Positions 24,036 to 36,457 of a DNA stretch of 64,000 bases are shown here, piece by piece. Each line of letters opens with the position of its first letter. Position 1 is the first letter of the stretch. The notes beneath the pieces are model-generated. The model did no database searches, had not been told where the DNA came from, and saw only the letters and a program-made list of their open reading frames with translations. The DNA is from Marisa cornuarietis. Taxonomy: Eukaryota > Mollusca > Gastropoda > Architaenioglossa > Ampullariidae. The position numbers and the translations under genes were made by a program. The stretch covers positions 1-64,000 of the forward strand of contig SMMW01000642.1 of NCBI GenBank assembly GCA_004794655.1, in the 5' to 3' direction.

Positions 24036-25749
24036 GACAAGTGTCAGGTCCAAAGGTCTTTATCCCGTGACTGGTAGGGAGTTGTGTCCCATGTTGTAAA
24101 AGTCTCTCTGAAGAACAACACAATAAACTCAGCCTGTGTTACCAGATGTTTCTCGTGTCATAGTCGTCCACATCCAGTCGTAAGTATGACGGTAACGAGG
24201 AGAAGAGGAGAGGGGTGTCTTTAAGCAGGGAGTTGTCCCCCGTGACCTATTACTTTAGTCATAATCATAAGTCTGCCAGTGACAAGGGCTGGCTGGGGAG
24301 TCTGGTTTCCTTGCGTGTATATCTTCAATAACCGGGGTTAGTGGCGACCTCTAGTCATTGGTACCCAGGGATGTGGAGGCAGCAGACCTTCACTGATTTG
24401 ACGGCCAGGTGACTGGGCTTCTCTTCACAATCTGCACCAACTGTAGGCGGCGCTGTGGCTGACCGTCTTTCTCTTGCCTGACCTCAGGGGCACAGCACTG
24501 TGGTTTGTAAGGACAGACAACTCTGACAATGGCTGTGAGTACATCAAAGTATGCGGCTGACCAGTGGCTGACCAGTGGCTGACAACTCATACCATGTGTT
24601 ACTATGTAGACGATGGAGGACGTGTGTTCTTCATTCCTTCTCTCCTGCTATTGATCTGTCTGATGCACGTGACAATTACTTGTGTCCCACGTTTAGGGCA
24701 GTCATCGTATCTCCTGCATTCACGACATTTCCCGCACTTTATCTACCGCATTTACATACTTCACGCATTTACGATGTTTACGCACCTTTATTTCTCCTTC
24801 TTTTCCTGCCTTCCTTTTGTTGCCATGAACTTTCCCTGAAACCTGACATTATCCATCATCATCATCATCATTAAGGAGCGAGGCCACAGTGAGTTATCCG
24901 CAGACCTCTGCTGTCAGATGTCATGCACCAGTGACACCTAGCGGTTAAGGCGGGCACGAGCAGCTTGCAAGTGCCATAACTCTAGTAACAGGCAGAACAA
25001 GCGGAGGAAGAACTTTTCTTTTGTAGCGACTTGCTGCTGTTAGTGGCTGGTACTGTGGCTGACTAGCGGGGGATTATGTGGCTGACTAGCGGGGGATTAT
25101 GTCCATCATTTAGTCACGGTTCACTGCACTGGGGTCCTAGGTCAGTAGTGCGTGCACACTAATGTGTCGTGCAAACATAACACGTGTCCCCAACACTCTT
25201 ACACTCTTAGTGCAGCTAGCACGGGCGGAGATAACCCACACGCACATGCACGCGTACACACACGCACGCACACACGTATACACACGCGTACACGCACACA
25301 CACACACACACACACAAATATCGTGAGTTGTACTAAGTGGCAGTGAACATCCTCCGACATGCACGAGTCACGGATGGTGTGGCACGTGTGTGTAGCAGCC
25401 ACCAACATCCTCAAGGCGCCGTCAGCTTCTCCCTGAAGTCGTCAGACAGACTGTAACCGTCTCTCTCGCCCGCCATACTGGCCGTGCACACGTGTAACAG
25501 CAAGAAACTCTCTCCCGCTTGTTTGTGCATACCCGTGTGGGTGTGTGCGTGTGCATGCACGTTACTTGCCAGCGACAAGCATCGGCTCGTGTGTGCGTGA
25601 GCCTGCATTTAATGTCTGCACATCGGAAAGACGCCCGCGGCTGCTTCATGTAACGTGGCCTGACACCATTGTCTTCACACACACGACTTGTCGAGTGTCA
25701 TGGGGCTAGTTCATGTCCTCTCACTCACGCACCATGAGCTCGTCAGTTG
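24036..25749. other. Non-coding stretch with short simple repeats
   Basis: Contains a (TCA)n run at about 24852-24870 and a triplicated CTGACCAGTGG near 24556-24585. GTGGCTGACTAGCGGGGGAT occurs twice at about 25051-25097. A CA/CG-rich tract spans about 25232-25317. No exon is supported. Confidence 0.6.
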
Positions 25750-26055
25750 TCAGATGAACAACATGTGTGTATGACCTGTCAGACTGACAGTGTCCATGAG
25801 CTGTCAGACTGACATGTGTGTGTGTGTGTGATCTGTCAGACTGATACGTGTTCATGAGCTTTCAGACTGACATGTGTCCACGAGCTGCCAGACTGACATG
25901 TGTTAATGAGCTGCCGGACTGACATGTGTCCATGGGCTGTCAGACTGACAGTGTCCATGAGCTGTCAGACTGACAACGTGTCCACGAGCTGCCAGACTGA
26001 CATGCGTGCATGAGCTGTCAGACTGATATGTTAATGAGCTGCCAGACTGACAACA
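25750..26055. repeat. Minisatellite, ~30-bp unit with palindromic core
   Basis: About ten imperfect copies of GAGCTGTCAGACTGACATGT plus GTCCAT. Each contains TGTCAG-A-CTGACA or a close variant, a 6-bp inverted repeat around one base. Copies are quite diverged (TGCCAGACTGACA, GCCGGACTGACA), so the array is older than its neighbour at 26.1 kb. Confidence 0.9.
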
Positions 26056-26140
26056 CGAGGTGAATATCTGTTAGGCTGGGAGTGGGAACGTCAACGTGAG
26101 CTCTCAGGTTACAAAGCAGTTTGGGTGTCGTGACGTTCAT

Positions 26141-28345
26141 AGTAACAGTGACGTGGTACAAGTACTGTGTTGATACTATTAGTGATTTAATGTCTTGTGT
26201 ACTTACTAACAGTGACGTGGTACAAGTACTGTCTTCATACTATTAGTGATGTAATGTCTTGTGTACTTACTAACAGTGACGTGGTACAAGTACTGTCTTC
26301 ATACTATTAGTGATGTAATGTCTTGTGTACTTACTAACAGTGACGTGGTACAAGTACTGTGTTCATACTATTAGTGATGTAATGTCTTGTGTACTTACTA
26401 ACAGTGACGTGGTACAAGTACTGTGTTCATACTATTAGTGATGTAATGTCTTGTGTACTTACTAACAGTGACGTGGTACAAGTACTGTCTTCATACTATT
26501 AGTGATGTAATGTCTTGTGTACTTACTAACAGTGACGTGGTACAAGTACTGTCTTCATACTATTAGTGATGTAATGTCTTGTGTACTTACTAACAGTGAC
26601 GTGGTACAAGTACTGTGTTCATACTATTAGTGATTTAATGTCTTGTGTACTTACTAACAGTGACGTGGTACAAGTACTGTCTTCATACTATTAGTGATGT
26701 AATGTCTTGTGTACTTACTAACAGTGACGTGGTACAAGTACTGTCTTCATACTATTAGTGATGTAATGTCTTGTGTACTTACTAACAGTGACGTGGTACA
26801 AGTACTGTCTTCATACTATTAGTGATGTAATGTCTTGTGTACTTACTAACAGTGACGTGGTACAAGTACTGTCTTCATACTATTAGTGATGTAATGTCTT
26901 GTGTACTTACTAACAGTGACGTGGTACAAGTACTGTCTTCATACTATTAGTGATGTAATGTCTTGTGTACTTACTAACAGTGACGTGGTACAAGTACTGT
27001 GTTCATACTATTAGTGATGTAATGTCTTGTGTACTTACTAACAGTGACGTGGTACAAGTACTGTCTTCATACTATTAGTGATGTAATGTCTTGTGTACTT
27101 ACTAACAGTGACGTGGTACAAGTACTGTGTTCATACTATTAGTGATGTAATGTCTTGTGTACTTACTAACAGTGACGTGGTACAAGTACTGTCTTCATAC
27201 TATTAGTGATGTAATGTCTTGTGTACTTACTAACAGTGACGTGGTACAAGTACTGTGTTCATACTATTAGTGATGTAATGTCTTGTGTACTTACTAACAG
27301 TGACGTGGTACAAGTACTGTCTTCATACTATTAGTGATGTAATGTCTTGTGTACTTACTAACAGTGACGTGGTACAAGTACTGTCTTCATACTATTAGTG
27401 ATGTAATGTCTTGTGTACTTACTAACAGTGACGTGGTACAAGTACTGTGTTCATACTATTAGTGATGTAATGTCTTGTGTACTTACTAACAGTGACGTGG
27501 TAAAAATACTGTGTTCATACTATTAGTGATGTAATGTCTTGTGTACTCAGTGACGTGGTACAAATACTGTGTTCATACTATTAGTGATGTAATGTCTTGT
27601 GTACTTACTAACAGTGACGTGGTACAAGTACTGTCTTCATACTATTAGTGATGTAATGTCTTGTGTACTTACTAACAGTGACGTGGTACAAGTACTGTGT
27701 TCATACTATTAGTGATGTAATGTCTTGTGTACTCAGTGACGTGGTACAAGTACTGTGTTCATACTATTAGTGATGTAATGTTTTGTGTACTTACTAACAG
27801 GGACGTGGTACAAGTACTGTGTTCATACTATTAGTGATGTAATGTCTTGTGTACTTACTAACAGTGACGTGGTACAAGTACTGTCTTCATACTATTAGTG
27901 ATGTAATGTCTTGTGTACTCAGTGACGTGGTACAAGTACTGTCTTCATACTATTAGTGATGTCATGTCTTGTGTACTGTGTTCATACTATTAGTGATGTC
28001 ATGTCTTGTGTACTGTGTTCATACTATTAGTGATGTCATGTCTTGTGTACTCAGTGACGTGTTCATACTATTAGTGATGTCATGTCTTGTGTACTGTGTT
28101 CATACTATTAGTGATGTCATGTCTTGTGTACTGTGTTCATACTATTAGTGATGTCATGTCTTGTGTACTGTGTTCATACTATTAGTGATGTCATGTCTTG
28201 TGTACTGTGTTCATACTATTAGTGATGTCATGTCTTGTGTACTCAGTGACGTGGTACAAGTACTGTCTTCATACTATTAGTGATGTAATGTCTTGTGTAC
28301 TCAGTGACGTGGTACAAGTACTGTCTTCATAAGATTAGTGATGCA
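26141..28345. repeat. Minisatellite, 64-bp unit, about 34 copies
   Basis: Unit ACAGTGACGTGGTACAAGTA, then CTGT(C/G)TTCATACTATTAGT and GATGTAATGTCTTGTGTACT. The 64-bp spacing is exact for most of the array (for example AGTGACGTGG at 26211 and 26275). The C/G variant and a GATTTAATG variant mark unit types. At the right end (from about 27545) shorter units appear: a version lacking TTACTAAC, and a ~37-bp version reduced to TGTGTTCATACTATTAGTGA plus TGTCATGTCTTGTGTAC. The array therefore degenerates by deletion toward one side. No coding role. Confidence 0.97.
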
Positions 28346-28850
28346 CTACGAGGTGGTTCTCGGTGCCAGCCAGGGTCGGGGGTAGGGGGGGCTTAAAGTC
28401 AAGTGAGATGAAAGTGTTTGTAACACCCAGGTAACAGCAGGTGGGGAGGGGGACATGTCTAGTTGTCACTCACCTGACATAAACGAGGCTAAAGACGAGG
28501 CCAACATGATATCCACCATTCACCATCACCCTGAAGCCCCCCCCCCACACCCACACCCACCCCAGTAAGAAGCCCTCGCTAATAGAAGCCTGGCTACCTC
28601 TGCTCTCGCCTGATGTTTTATATCTGACACCTATCAGTTTCCCTCTACCATCGTGTGATCCAAGCAGCGACCTCTGGCGTTTAATGTTGTGCAGCTCACA
28701 AGCCACCTGCGTCAGGTTGGAGGAAGTCCACAGGGTTTGTGTGAACACCTCCCTCTCTCCCCTCCACTTCTCTCTCTCTCTCCACTCTAACACATGTATC
28801 GGGCCGCGGGGCATAATCCTCAGCAGTTCCGGCCCTCACCCCGGGCTCGC
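28346..28850. other. Non-repetitive stretch between arrays
   Basis: G-rich at the start (28375-28390), with a C-run and CACACCC words near 28537-28562. The block at about 28560-28740 is non-repetitive and contains TCTCTCTCTC. No gene is supported. Confidence 0.5.
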
Positions 28851-29005
28851 CGTGAGTAGATGTATGATGAAGATAACAAACATGTCTTCCCGCCTCACTG
28901 TGAGGAGATGTATGATGAAGATAACATGTCCTCCCGCCTCACTGTGAGGAGATGTGTGATGAAGATAACATGTCCTCCCGACTCACTGTGAGGAGATGTA
29001 TGACT
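28851..29005. repeat. Short minisatellite, ~48-bp unit, 3 copies
   Basis: Three copies of GTGAGNAGATGTATGATGAA followed by GATAACA, CATGTC and TCCCGCCTCACT, differing by small deletions. Confidence 0.9.
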
Positions 29006-29945
29006 GCACATCAGAAGACGGGACAAAAAGCAGAGGAAGTACACGTGAACATGAAGGTTCAACATTTGTATCCAATCTCACCCGTGAAGTATGACCACAA
29101 CAGAAACAAAATCAAGGAGAGACGATGCTAACGAGGGGAAGGGAGAGAATAACTGATGTAAGTGCCAGGTGTCAACATCTCGCTTCATTGGATTGACATC
29201 CCGCAATGCAATAGTTTGCACCTTTCCAATTTTTTTTCAAATCCATTTATGTCTGCAAGCAAATGGTGCGTGTGATGTGTGTGTGTGTGGGCGCGTGCAT
29301 GTGTGTGCCTATGCGTGCGTGTGTGTGTGTGTGTCTCTGTGTGTGTGTGTGTGTGTCGAGTCTCTCTAAAGGAAGGCCAAGCTCGCCCACAAGATACCAG
29401 GCTAGATGGGGCATATTCCCCAAGTTCCCCATCTCGTGGGAAGTTCTATGAACAGGTCTGATGCTGTCACACAAATGTGTCGCCCATGAAGTTGTTTGTC
29501 AATTTGCTCTTCTTCGCCAAAGTAAGGCTTCTTCTCTCAATGAGCGGACAGGTGAGTTTATAAATAAGTCTTCATCGTAACAACACCCAGTCTACCCACG
29601 CTGGATTAGGGTGGATCGGGCTGGATTAGAATGAATAAAGACTAAGGCCGCCATGACAGGTGCTCACTGCAAGTGGTCTTCAATGATATTGGAGTCGACA
29701 CTTTGTCTCCCATCAGACGAGGCCATCACTTTTACTTTACACTTTTATCTGAGAACGTGAAGGCCAGTCACATTGTTCCTGCTGTCTACCCCCAGGAACT
29801 GGCGACCAATCAGAATGTTTGTGCTGTTTATGTCACGAGAGGGAGACACACCTGCACAGGTAACATTTCTTCACGCGAGTCGTGTCGCCCTGTCTCAGGT
29901 GTGTGGCTGTGACAGGGGCCTGCACTCTACTGCATTGTCCGGCTG
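29006..29945. other. Non-coding stretch with a GT-rich tract
   Basis: A GT/GC-rich simple tract lies at about 29268-29358. The remainder is non-repetitive and has no exon with splice or domain support. Confidence 0.55.
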
Positions 29946-30556
29946 GTCTCTGGACAGACTCTAGACAGACGTGCAGCTGGTGGCTGTGAGACTCTAGACA
30001 TAGACAGACTCTAGACAGACTGGTGCAGCTGGTGGGTGTGCGACTCTGGACAGACTGGTGCAGCTGGTGGCTGTGCGACTCTGGACAGACTGGTGCAGCT
30101 GGTGGCTGTGAGACTCTAGACATAGACAGACTCTGGACAGAATGGTGCAGCTGGTGGCTGTGAGACTCTAGACATAGACAGACTCTAGACGGACGTGCAG
30201 CTGGTGGCTGTGAGACTCTAGACATAGACAGACTCTGGACAGACTGGTGCAGCTGGTGGCTGTGAGACTCTAGACATAGACAGACTCTAGACGGACGTGC
30301 AGCTGGTGGCTGTGAGATTCTAGACAGACTGGTGCAGCTGGTGGCTGTGCGACTCTGGACAGACTGGTGCAGCTGGTGGCTGTGAGACTCTAGACATAGA
30401 CAGACTCTAGACGGACGTGCAGCTGGTGGCTGTGAGACTCTAGACATAATCAGACTCTAGACAGACTGGTGCAGCTGGTGGCTGTGAGACTCTAGACATA
30501 GACTCTAGACAGACTGGTGCAGCTGGTGGCTGTAATACTCCAGACATAGACAGACG
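29946..30556. repeat. Minisatellite, ~50-bp compound unit
   Basis: Two modules are shuffled: GACTCTAGACATAGACAGAC and (T)GGTGCAGCTGGTGGCTGTG. Copies differ in how many AGACAGACTCTAGAC modules they keep, giving unit lengths from about 37 to 65 bp. Around 13 copies. It is open in one minus-strand frame for about 200 codons, because stops are absent from the modules; it is not a gene. Confidence 0.95.
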
Positions 30557-32109
30557 GTGAGGTACGTGCACGTTAAAAGTCTAAAGGTGTCCCTTAGATT
30601 CCCCCCACCACCACCCGCTCTTATAAAAAATATATGGAGGAAGGGGGACGGGAATGGAGGAGTGGGAGGCATGTGGGGGTGAATGTGCGCTGCCCTCTAA
30701 CCCCTCTTTTTGTGGCTGCATTAGACGTTGTCCTACTTGTTTGTTAGAAAGTATGTCACGCCGCAACTTTTGTATTGCTCGACAACTTCATCAGCAACTT
30801 TTCTTTCTTTCTGTCAGTCCTGGGTAATGTATGTGACTTCGTTATGACTGCCTCCCCCAAGCAGACAAAGTCTGTACAGAGAGACAATTTCATTGCCAAA
30901 ATGTTCTCGCCGACTCTTTGTATGTGATTGGTCTCTAGGTCTCTGGCCCAGCTGTGCTCTGTCGTCCTGGGGGGGGGGAGGAGGTCCCTTGTTAGTGAGT
31001 TTTCCTCCTGATTTTATGTCCGTTCACTTGTCTGACACCGCGTTTTACACGATTATCCCACGTAAGTGTCCAGGGACCCAGTGTCCTATCATCCTCTACA
31101 GGACAGGAGATGCAGGGGAATGTCGGGAACCAGGTCACGTGACAAGACGTCGGCTCACATCAGCCGAGTTGCTGGAAAGTCACATTCCGCCATTTTGGAC
31201 CTCGTCTACAGTCGTCACAGCAATGAACGATTGTGACAGTTAAAGGTGTAGGAGGGTGTAACACATCAGGGTTCAGCTCAATACCAAATAGCATCTCTCA
31301 ATATCTAAGACATCGGTGCCTGACATTCCAGGTGGAGTGGACATGTGTATCCAGTCTTTCCAGCAACTCCATCGTCCATCGTGTGCTGCCTATGATCCCC
31401 ACCTGTCCGTTTCGGTTCAGTGGTCTGACCAGTCGCGGCAGGACCTGTAATGAACTGCATCAAGTGACCTTAGCCGCAGTGGATCTTGGGAACAACTGGT
31501 AAAACAAAAATCATCAGAGACGTGTTTCAGAATATTTGTATTAAAATGGAAACTGCAGGGGGATGACGGGTAAGGCTTTGGAGGATCTACAAACACGAAT
31601 TTCTGATAAAAAAAATATATACAAATACTAAGACACAATTATATAAATACTAAGAAACAATTATACAAATACTAGAGACAAATGTGAGTGATATTCTGAT
31701 TTACTGTCTTTAACCTTTGGCTTGTACCCCATGACCCGTGTATCCATGACCCGGACTGTTCAATACCACGTGACCAGAAGGCAGACCCCTGAACTGCCCG
31801 AACAGGTTCGTATCAACATTGCCGCTTGTCCTTCGCCTTTTCTGGCTGCTCGCCGGTCTAACGGTCAGCGTCTCTCTCTCTCTTTCCTCCTCTTCGTCTT
31901 TCTCTCTCTCTCTCTCTCTGTCTTTCTGTCTTTATATATCTTCTTCATATATCTCACACTCATTCTTCCCATCTCTGTCCGTCTCTGTCTCTCTTTCCTC
32001 TTCCAAGTCTCTTACAATCATTCAACCCATCTCTCTCTCTCTCTCCTGAGTTCTTTCATGTTCTCTCATGTTCTTTCATGTTCTTCCTTTAACTTCCTTA
32101 AGCTTTAAC

Positions 32110-32162
<53 letters not shown>

Positions 32163-32967
32163 GTGGAAGCAGTAAAAGTTAGAAAATCAAATGACGCTGT
32201 AACAGTTGGTGCTCAAGCTTTGTGAACTTCCACCTCTTCAGGGATCAGGGTTAGGGTCAGAGCCCCACCACCGAGAGACGAGTGAACTCTCCTGCTGTAC
32301 GTTGTATACTCGGGTAGATGTCATTGTCAGCCTCATTCCCTCGCCTGTTTTCCGACAGCAAGTGTGTGTCCATAGGTGGGTGTGTGTGTGTGAGAGAGAG
32401 AGAGAGAGAAGGACGGGAGGAAGGGGTAAGGACAATACGGCATTGCAGTGTTTACAGATCCTCTCTTTACAAAACGAGGCCCAGTGAGCCTTTAGGGCCA
32501 AAGGCACAACAACCCCGCCCTCCCGGCCTTAGCTCGCTTCCAACATGTCTGCTGGGCTTTGACGGTCTGCACCTCACGGCACGAGAGTCCGGGAACAGAC
32601 TCGGGCTCACCTGTCGGACAGGCCGATGACTTCGGTGACCACTGACTGAACATAATGGCTTCCTCCCCCCCCCCAACACACACACCCATCCCCACCCTCA
32701 TGGATGCTCCGCTGCTCTGTGACCAGCTATGATGTGGGTGGTGGGGACAGTCATCTTCAGCCCACCGTTCACCTAACGAGCTTAACAATAAACCGCGAGC
32801 TACAACTTGAAGACCTGTGAGCTACTTACTACAACTGGCAGAACTCAGAACAACCTGATGAACCTCCTTCCCGGCGTTGCCAGGTGGTGGGTAAAGAGCT
32901 TGAGCTAATCGGGTCATCGACCTCACACACACAAACACACAAACTCTCTCTCCCTCTCTCACACACA

Positions 32968-33000
<33 letters not shown>

Positions 33001-33660
33001 TCACACACACACACATATTTGTGGCAGCTGTAGCAGGCAGGGCGCACTAACGAGGTGATGTAGCGATGTAACAACAGACACCCAGCCTCTCGTGTCGCTG
33101 TATCTTCACACCAGACCAGCCTCAGGGCGGGGTGGAGGGAGGGTGGGGGGGAGTCTGAGAGTGGTAGCAAGTTTCGCTGCTCTGGGGACAGGGGGGGAAG
33201 CGTGTGGAAAACTGACTTTCTTGTGAAGAAAATTCGTGAAATAAATTTGCTGCCATGCACCTTGACTTGAGTCAAACTCAGCAACCGCGGCTCAGTACTC
33301 AGTAATCGTGAGTTTCCGTGCTCAGTAATCGACAGTATTTGGGCCTGAGTACTCAGTAATCATGGCTTTCTGTCTTTAGTAGTCGACAGTATTTATTATA
33401 CGGTGGTAGCCCTGAAGTCGCGGGTATCTGTGTTCAGTAGTCTGTACACGGGTATCTTCTCATTAACGATGGATGTGTACAAGTCACAAATGTCTCACAG
33501 CGCCGAGCGGTAACGAGGTTTTCAGAAATAACAGAGGTTTACTGCTCATTTTAACCTCTGGCGGTGTCATCCATCAGGTAGATGGTCCAGTGACCATCGA
33601 AGCCCGTGAAAGTGTGTTCGAGTCTTATACTGGTCAAAGAGCGAGGAGCAAGCGACAAGA
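30557..33660. other. Single-copy-like stretch rich in simple repeats
   Basis: Includes C-runs near 30600, a G-run at 30970-30981, and CT-rich tracts at about 31868-32046. It also has a (CAT)n run at 32114-32161, GT/GA tracts at 32380-32410, and CA/CT tracts at 32925-33015. Partial repeats of CTCAGTAATCG occur at 33290-33440. Open frames are numerous but overlap low-complexity sequence and show no known domain. Confidence 0.55.
32107..32163. repeat. (CAT)n microsatellite
   Basis: About 17 uninterrupted CAT triplets. RTE-type LINEs often end in trinucleotide tails, but no LINE body was recognised on either side here, so it is called only as a microsatellite. Confidence 0.95.
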
Positions 33661-34490
33661 GGTGACATGATGTGTGATGTGGATGTCGTATATAAAACTG
33701 GAGGCGACAGCGAGGGTCATACAGTCGACTCTCTGTCTCGTGTCTCCAGAGGCTGACTATCAGCAGTACTATGTGTGATGTCACACGAGGACCACTGGCT
33801 ACCGTGACGTCTCACCACTCGTAACCGGACAGCGTGACGTCACGCGGCGCGCCGATGATTCATGTCTCGAGCGGGCGCGCACGCACGCACCACCTTAGGC
33901 GAGCACACGGACAGGGTGCAGGTGCTGAGGGTAGCAGAGAGAGAGAGAGAGGAGATGACAGCAACTTCTCTTTGCCGCCGCCGCCGTCGCCGTAAATCTC
34001 GGACTGTTCCGCTTTTCGCGGACGTGCCGCGTAGCGTCGCGGCTTATCGCCCCACGTGCCGCGTGCGAAGCCCTCCACTTGCCCACTAGTCTCGGTGCTC
34101 GTTAGCTGCGCGTGAGGAGGCGATGCGCGTGCGTGTGGGCTGACAAGCGACTCTCACGCTGCGCCGTGCACAGGCAATTCCATTGGCTGCTGCTGCTGCT
34201 GCTGCTGCTGTTGTTGCGAGTCTCAACTTCACTGCGTCGTCCGTTACTCGACTGTGTGCAGCCCGGCAACGCCACGCCACGTGGGGGAGGCTGGCAGAAG
34301 AGGAAACCGGCGATGAGCAGAGGGACGATGATGTGTCGCGTCAGTAGCGACACCTGTGGTGTGCAGTTACTGCTGGCTGTTTAGCTTCCTCCTCCTGCGC
34401 GGGGCCATGCTGCTGCGCACCTTCGCTTCTCCGTCTGCGTACCTGAGCGAGTCTGCCACGTGCGCCACACAGCAGGTAGGTTGCACCGCC
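33661..34490 (+). promoter_or_regulatory. Candidate promoter / CpG-rich block
   Basis: A TATA-like TATATAAAA lies at 33689-33697, about 30 bp before an initiator-like TCATACAG. Three CRE-like sites follow within 70 bp: TGATGTCA (33776-33783), TGACGTCT (33805-33812) and the full palindrome TGACGTCA (33835-33842). Next is a CpG-dense stretch (about 33840-34300) with a (CTG)n run and a donor-like CAG|GTAGGT at about 34471-34480. Together these look like a promoter with a first exon on the + strand. Which gene it would serve is unknown; the dachsous exon 15 kb downstream is one possibility. No transcript evidence is available. Confidence 0.35.
34184..34213. repeat. (CTG)n microsatellite
   Basis: About nine CTG/TTG triplets inside the CpG-rich block. 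They give a poly-Leu or poly-Ser/Ala stretch in translation, depending on frame. No ATG-started frame uses it convincingly. Confidence 0.9.
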
Positions 34491-35010
34491 TTCGCTGACC
34501 TTTGGCCTCCCCCCCCCTCCCCCACGCTACTCGGCTACTGCATCCCAGCCGTCAGTCACTCGCCCCGCCTCACGCCCCGCCTCGTTATTACCTGAGATGT
34601 CGCTGCTGTTGTTGGTGGTGCAGGTCTGTGTAGTCGACCACGTGTTGCTAGTCAATGTTTGAAACTGCGTCCGGTACTTGACCGTCTGCTGTCTTTAGCC
34701 TTATAATTACTTCTTGACAATAGTTTGTGCTTTGTACAGTGTGTGTGACTGGAGTGCACGGTGCAAGATGACAACCTGTGTGATCAGGTTGATAACAACT
34801 GAGGGGGTTGATGGCCGATGACAAACAGTATTTACTCAACGGCTTCACCTGTCGACTCCGGTGTGTGTACTGTGACTGAGAGGTGAACTGTCTTTGTTTA
34901 CCTGGAGAGTGCTAAAGGGTTAATAGGTTCTGACATTGGTGAGACAGACACACACCAGGACTAACGACAAAGTAGGGTCAATCTTTACTGGGACTACTTG
35001 CTCTTAGAGG
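34491..35010. other. Non-repetitive stretch downstream of the CpG-rich block
   Basis: C-rich start (34510-34521), then ordinary sequence with no recognised exon. It ends where the TAGTCCCAC repeats begin. Confidence 0.5.
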
Positions 35011-35612
35011 TAGTCCCACACTCCCACTTGTTTCCTTTTAAAAAATAGTCCCACTTGTTTCCTTTTAAAAAATAGTCCCACTTGTTTCCTTTTAAAAATA
35101 GTCCCTCTTGCTTTCTTTTAAAAATAGTCCCACCTGCTTTCTTTTACAAATAGTCCCACTTGTTTCCTTTTAAAAAATAGTCCCTCTTGCTTTCTTTTAA
35201 AAATAGTCCCACTTGCTTTATTTTAAAAATAGTCCCACTTGTTTCCTTTTAAAAATAGTCCCACTTGTTTCCTTTTAAAAAATAGTCCCACTTGTTTCCT
35301 TTTAAAAAATAGTCCCTCTTGCTTTCTTTTAAAAATAGTCCCACCTGCTTTCTTTTAAAAATAGTCCCACTTGTTTCCTTTTAAAAAATAGTCCCACTTG
35401 CTTTATTTTAAAAAATAGTCCCACCTGGTTTCTTGTAAAAAATAGTCCCACTTGCTTTATTTTAAAAATAGTCCCACTTGCTTTCTTTAAAAAAATAGTC
35501 CCACTTGCTTTCTTTTACAAAATAGTCCCACTTGCTTACTTTTAAAAAGTAGTCCCACTGCTTTCTTTTAAAAAGTAGTCCCACTGCTTTCTTGTAAAAA
35601 ATAGTCCCACTT
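35011..35612. repeat. Minisatellite, ~27-28-bp unit, about 22 copies
   Basis: Unit AATAGTCCCACTTGTTTCCT followed by TTTAAAA. Variants are TTGCTTTC, CTGCTTTC, CCTCTTGC and changes in A-run length. Several adjacent units with the same variant order (CCTCTTGC then CCACCTGC) occur twice (about 35100-35140 and 35312-35350), indicating block duplication. Confidence 0.96.
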
Positions 35613-35940
35613 GCCGTAGTTATTGTCGCACTTGCTGTAGTCAGAGGCCGACCCTGGACGTTAGTTACAATCACCCTCGCTCTTATAAAGTCCTCGCTGA
35701 TTTGTTTAGAGAAAGAGGAGTTAGTTGTTAGTATAATATTATTCTTTTACACACGAAGGCAGTCGTGTAGCAGGATTAACGACATGTCTGTCATGACACT
35801 GTCACTGCCAGTCTTTTGCATGTTGCTCCCTACAGTACATTGACACCTACACTTGTGATGGTCTTGTGTAATTAGTGCTTGTATTTCTCTAGCCACGGAT
35901 ATTGTTTGTCATTTATGTGACAATGTCTATGCTTGTTTAT
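35613..35940. other. Non-repetitive spacer
   Basis: Ordinary AT-leaning sequence between two minisatellites. Nothing was identified. Confidence 0.5.
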
Positions 35941-36245
35941 ACAGTCATTTATATTATTATTTTGGTGGCCATTTATATTATTATTTTGGTGGCCATTTAT
36001 ATTATTATTTTGGTGGCCATATATGTTATTATTTTGGTGGCCATATATTATTATTTTGTTATTATTATTGGTGGCCATTTATATTATTATTTTGGTGGCC
36101 ATATATATTATTATTTTGGTGGCCATTTATATTATTATTTTGGTGGCCATTTATATTATTATTTTGGTGGCCATATATGTTATTATTTTGGTGGCCATTT
36201 ATATTATTTTGGTGGCCATGTTTGTTATTATTTCTCATGTTATGG
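35941..36245. repeat. Minisatellite, 24-bp unit, about 12 copies
   Basis: Unit ATTATTATTTTGGTGGCCAT plus TTAT, with CATATAT and ATGTTATT variants and a few shortened units. The 24-bp period keeps frames open on both strands, giving Tyr/Ile-rich and Asn-rich repetitive translations that are not genes. Confidence 0.95.
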
Positions 36246-36457
36246 CCATGTCTACTATTTCTTACCTTTGTGTTGCCACTTTTTCGCTCAGTCACATGTC
36301 CTCTGTATTAATACACACGCGCGCACGCACACGCACCCACAGAGAGATAGAGGAGGATTTATCAAACGCTCAGTGGCAAGGAGGCGCCATCTTTATGTTC
36401 CACAAATCTTGTAAAAAAAAGAAAAAGAAAAGAAAAGAGTGAAATGTCGTCCCTAAC

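Noticed and set aside
32107..32163. An RTE LINE tail at the (CAT)n run
   Set aside because: No LINE coding sequence was seen on either side, unlike the copy at 57.8 kb.
34112..34384. A poly-Leu signal-peptide-like frame
   Set aside because: The frame opens at a GTG, not an ATG, and the leucines come from a (CTG)n microsatellite.
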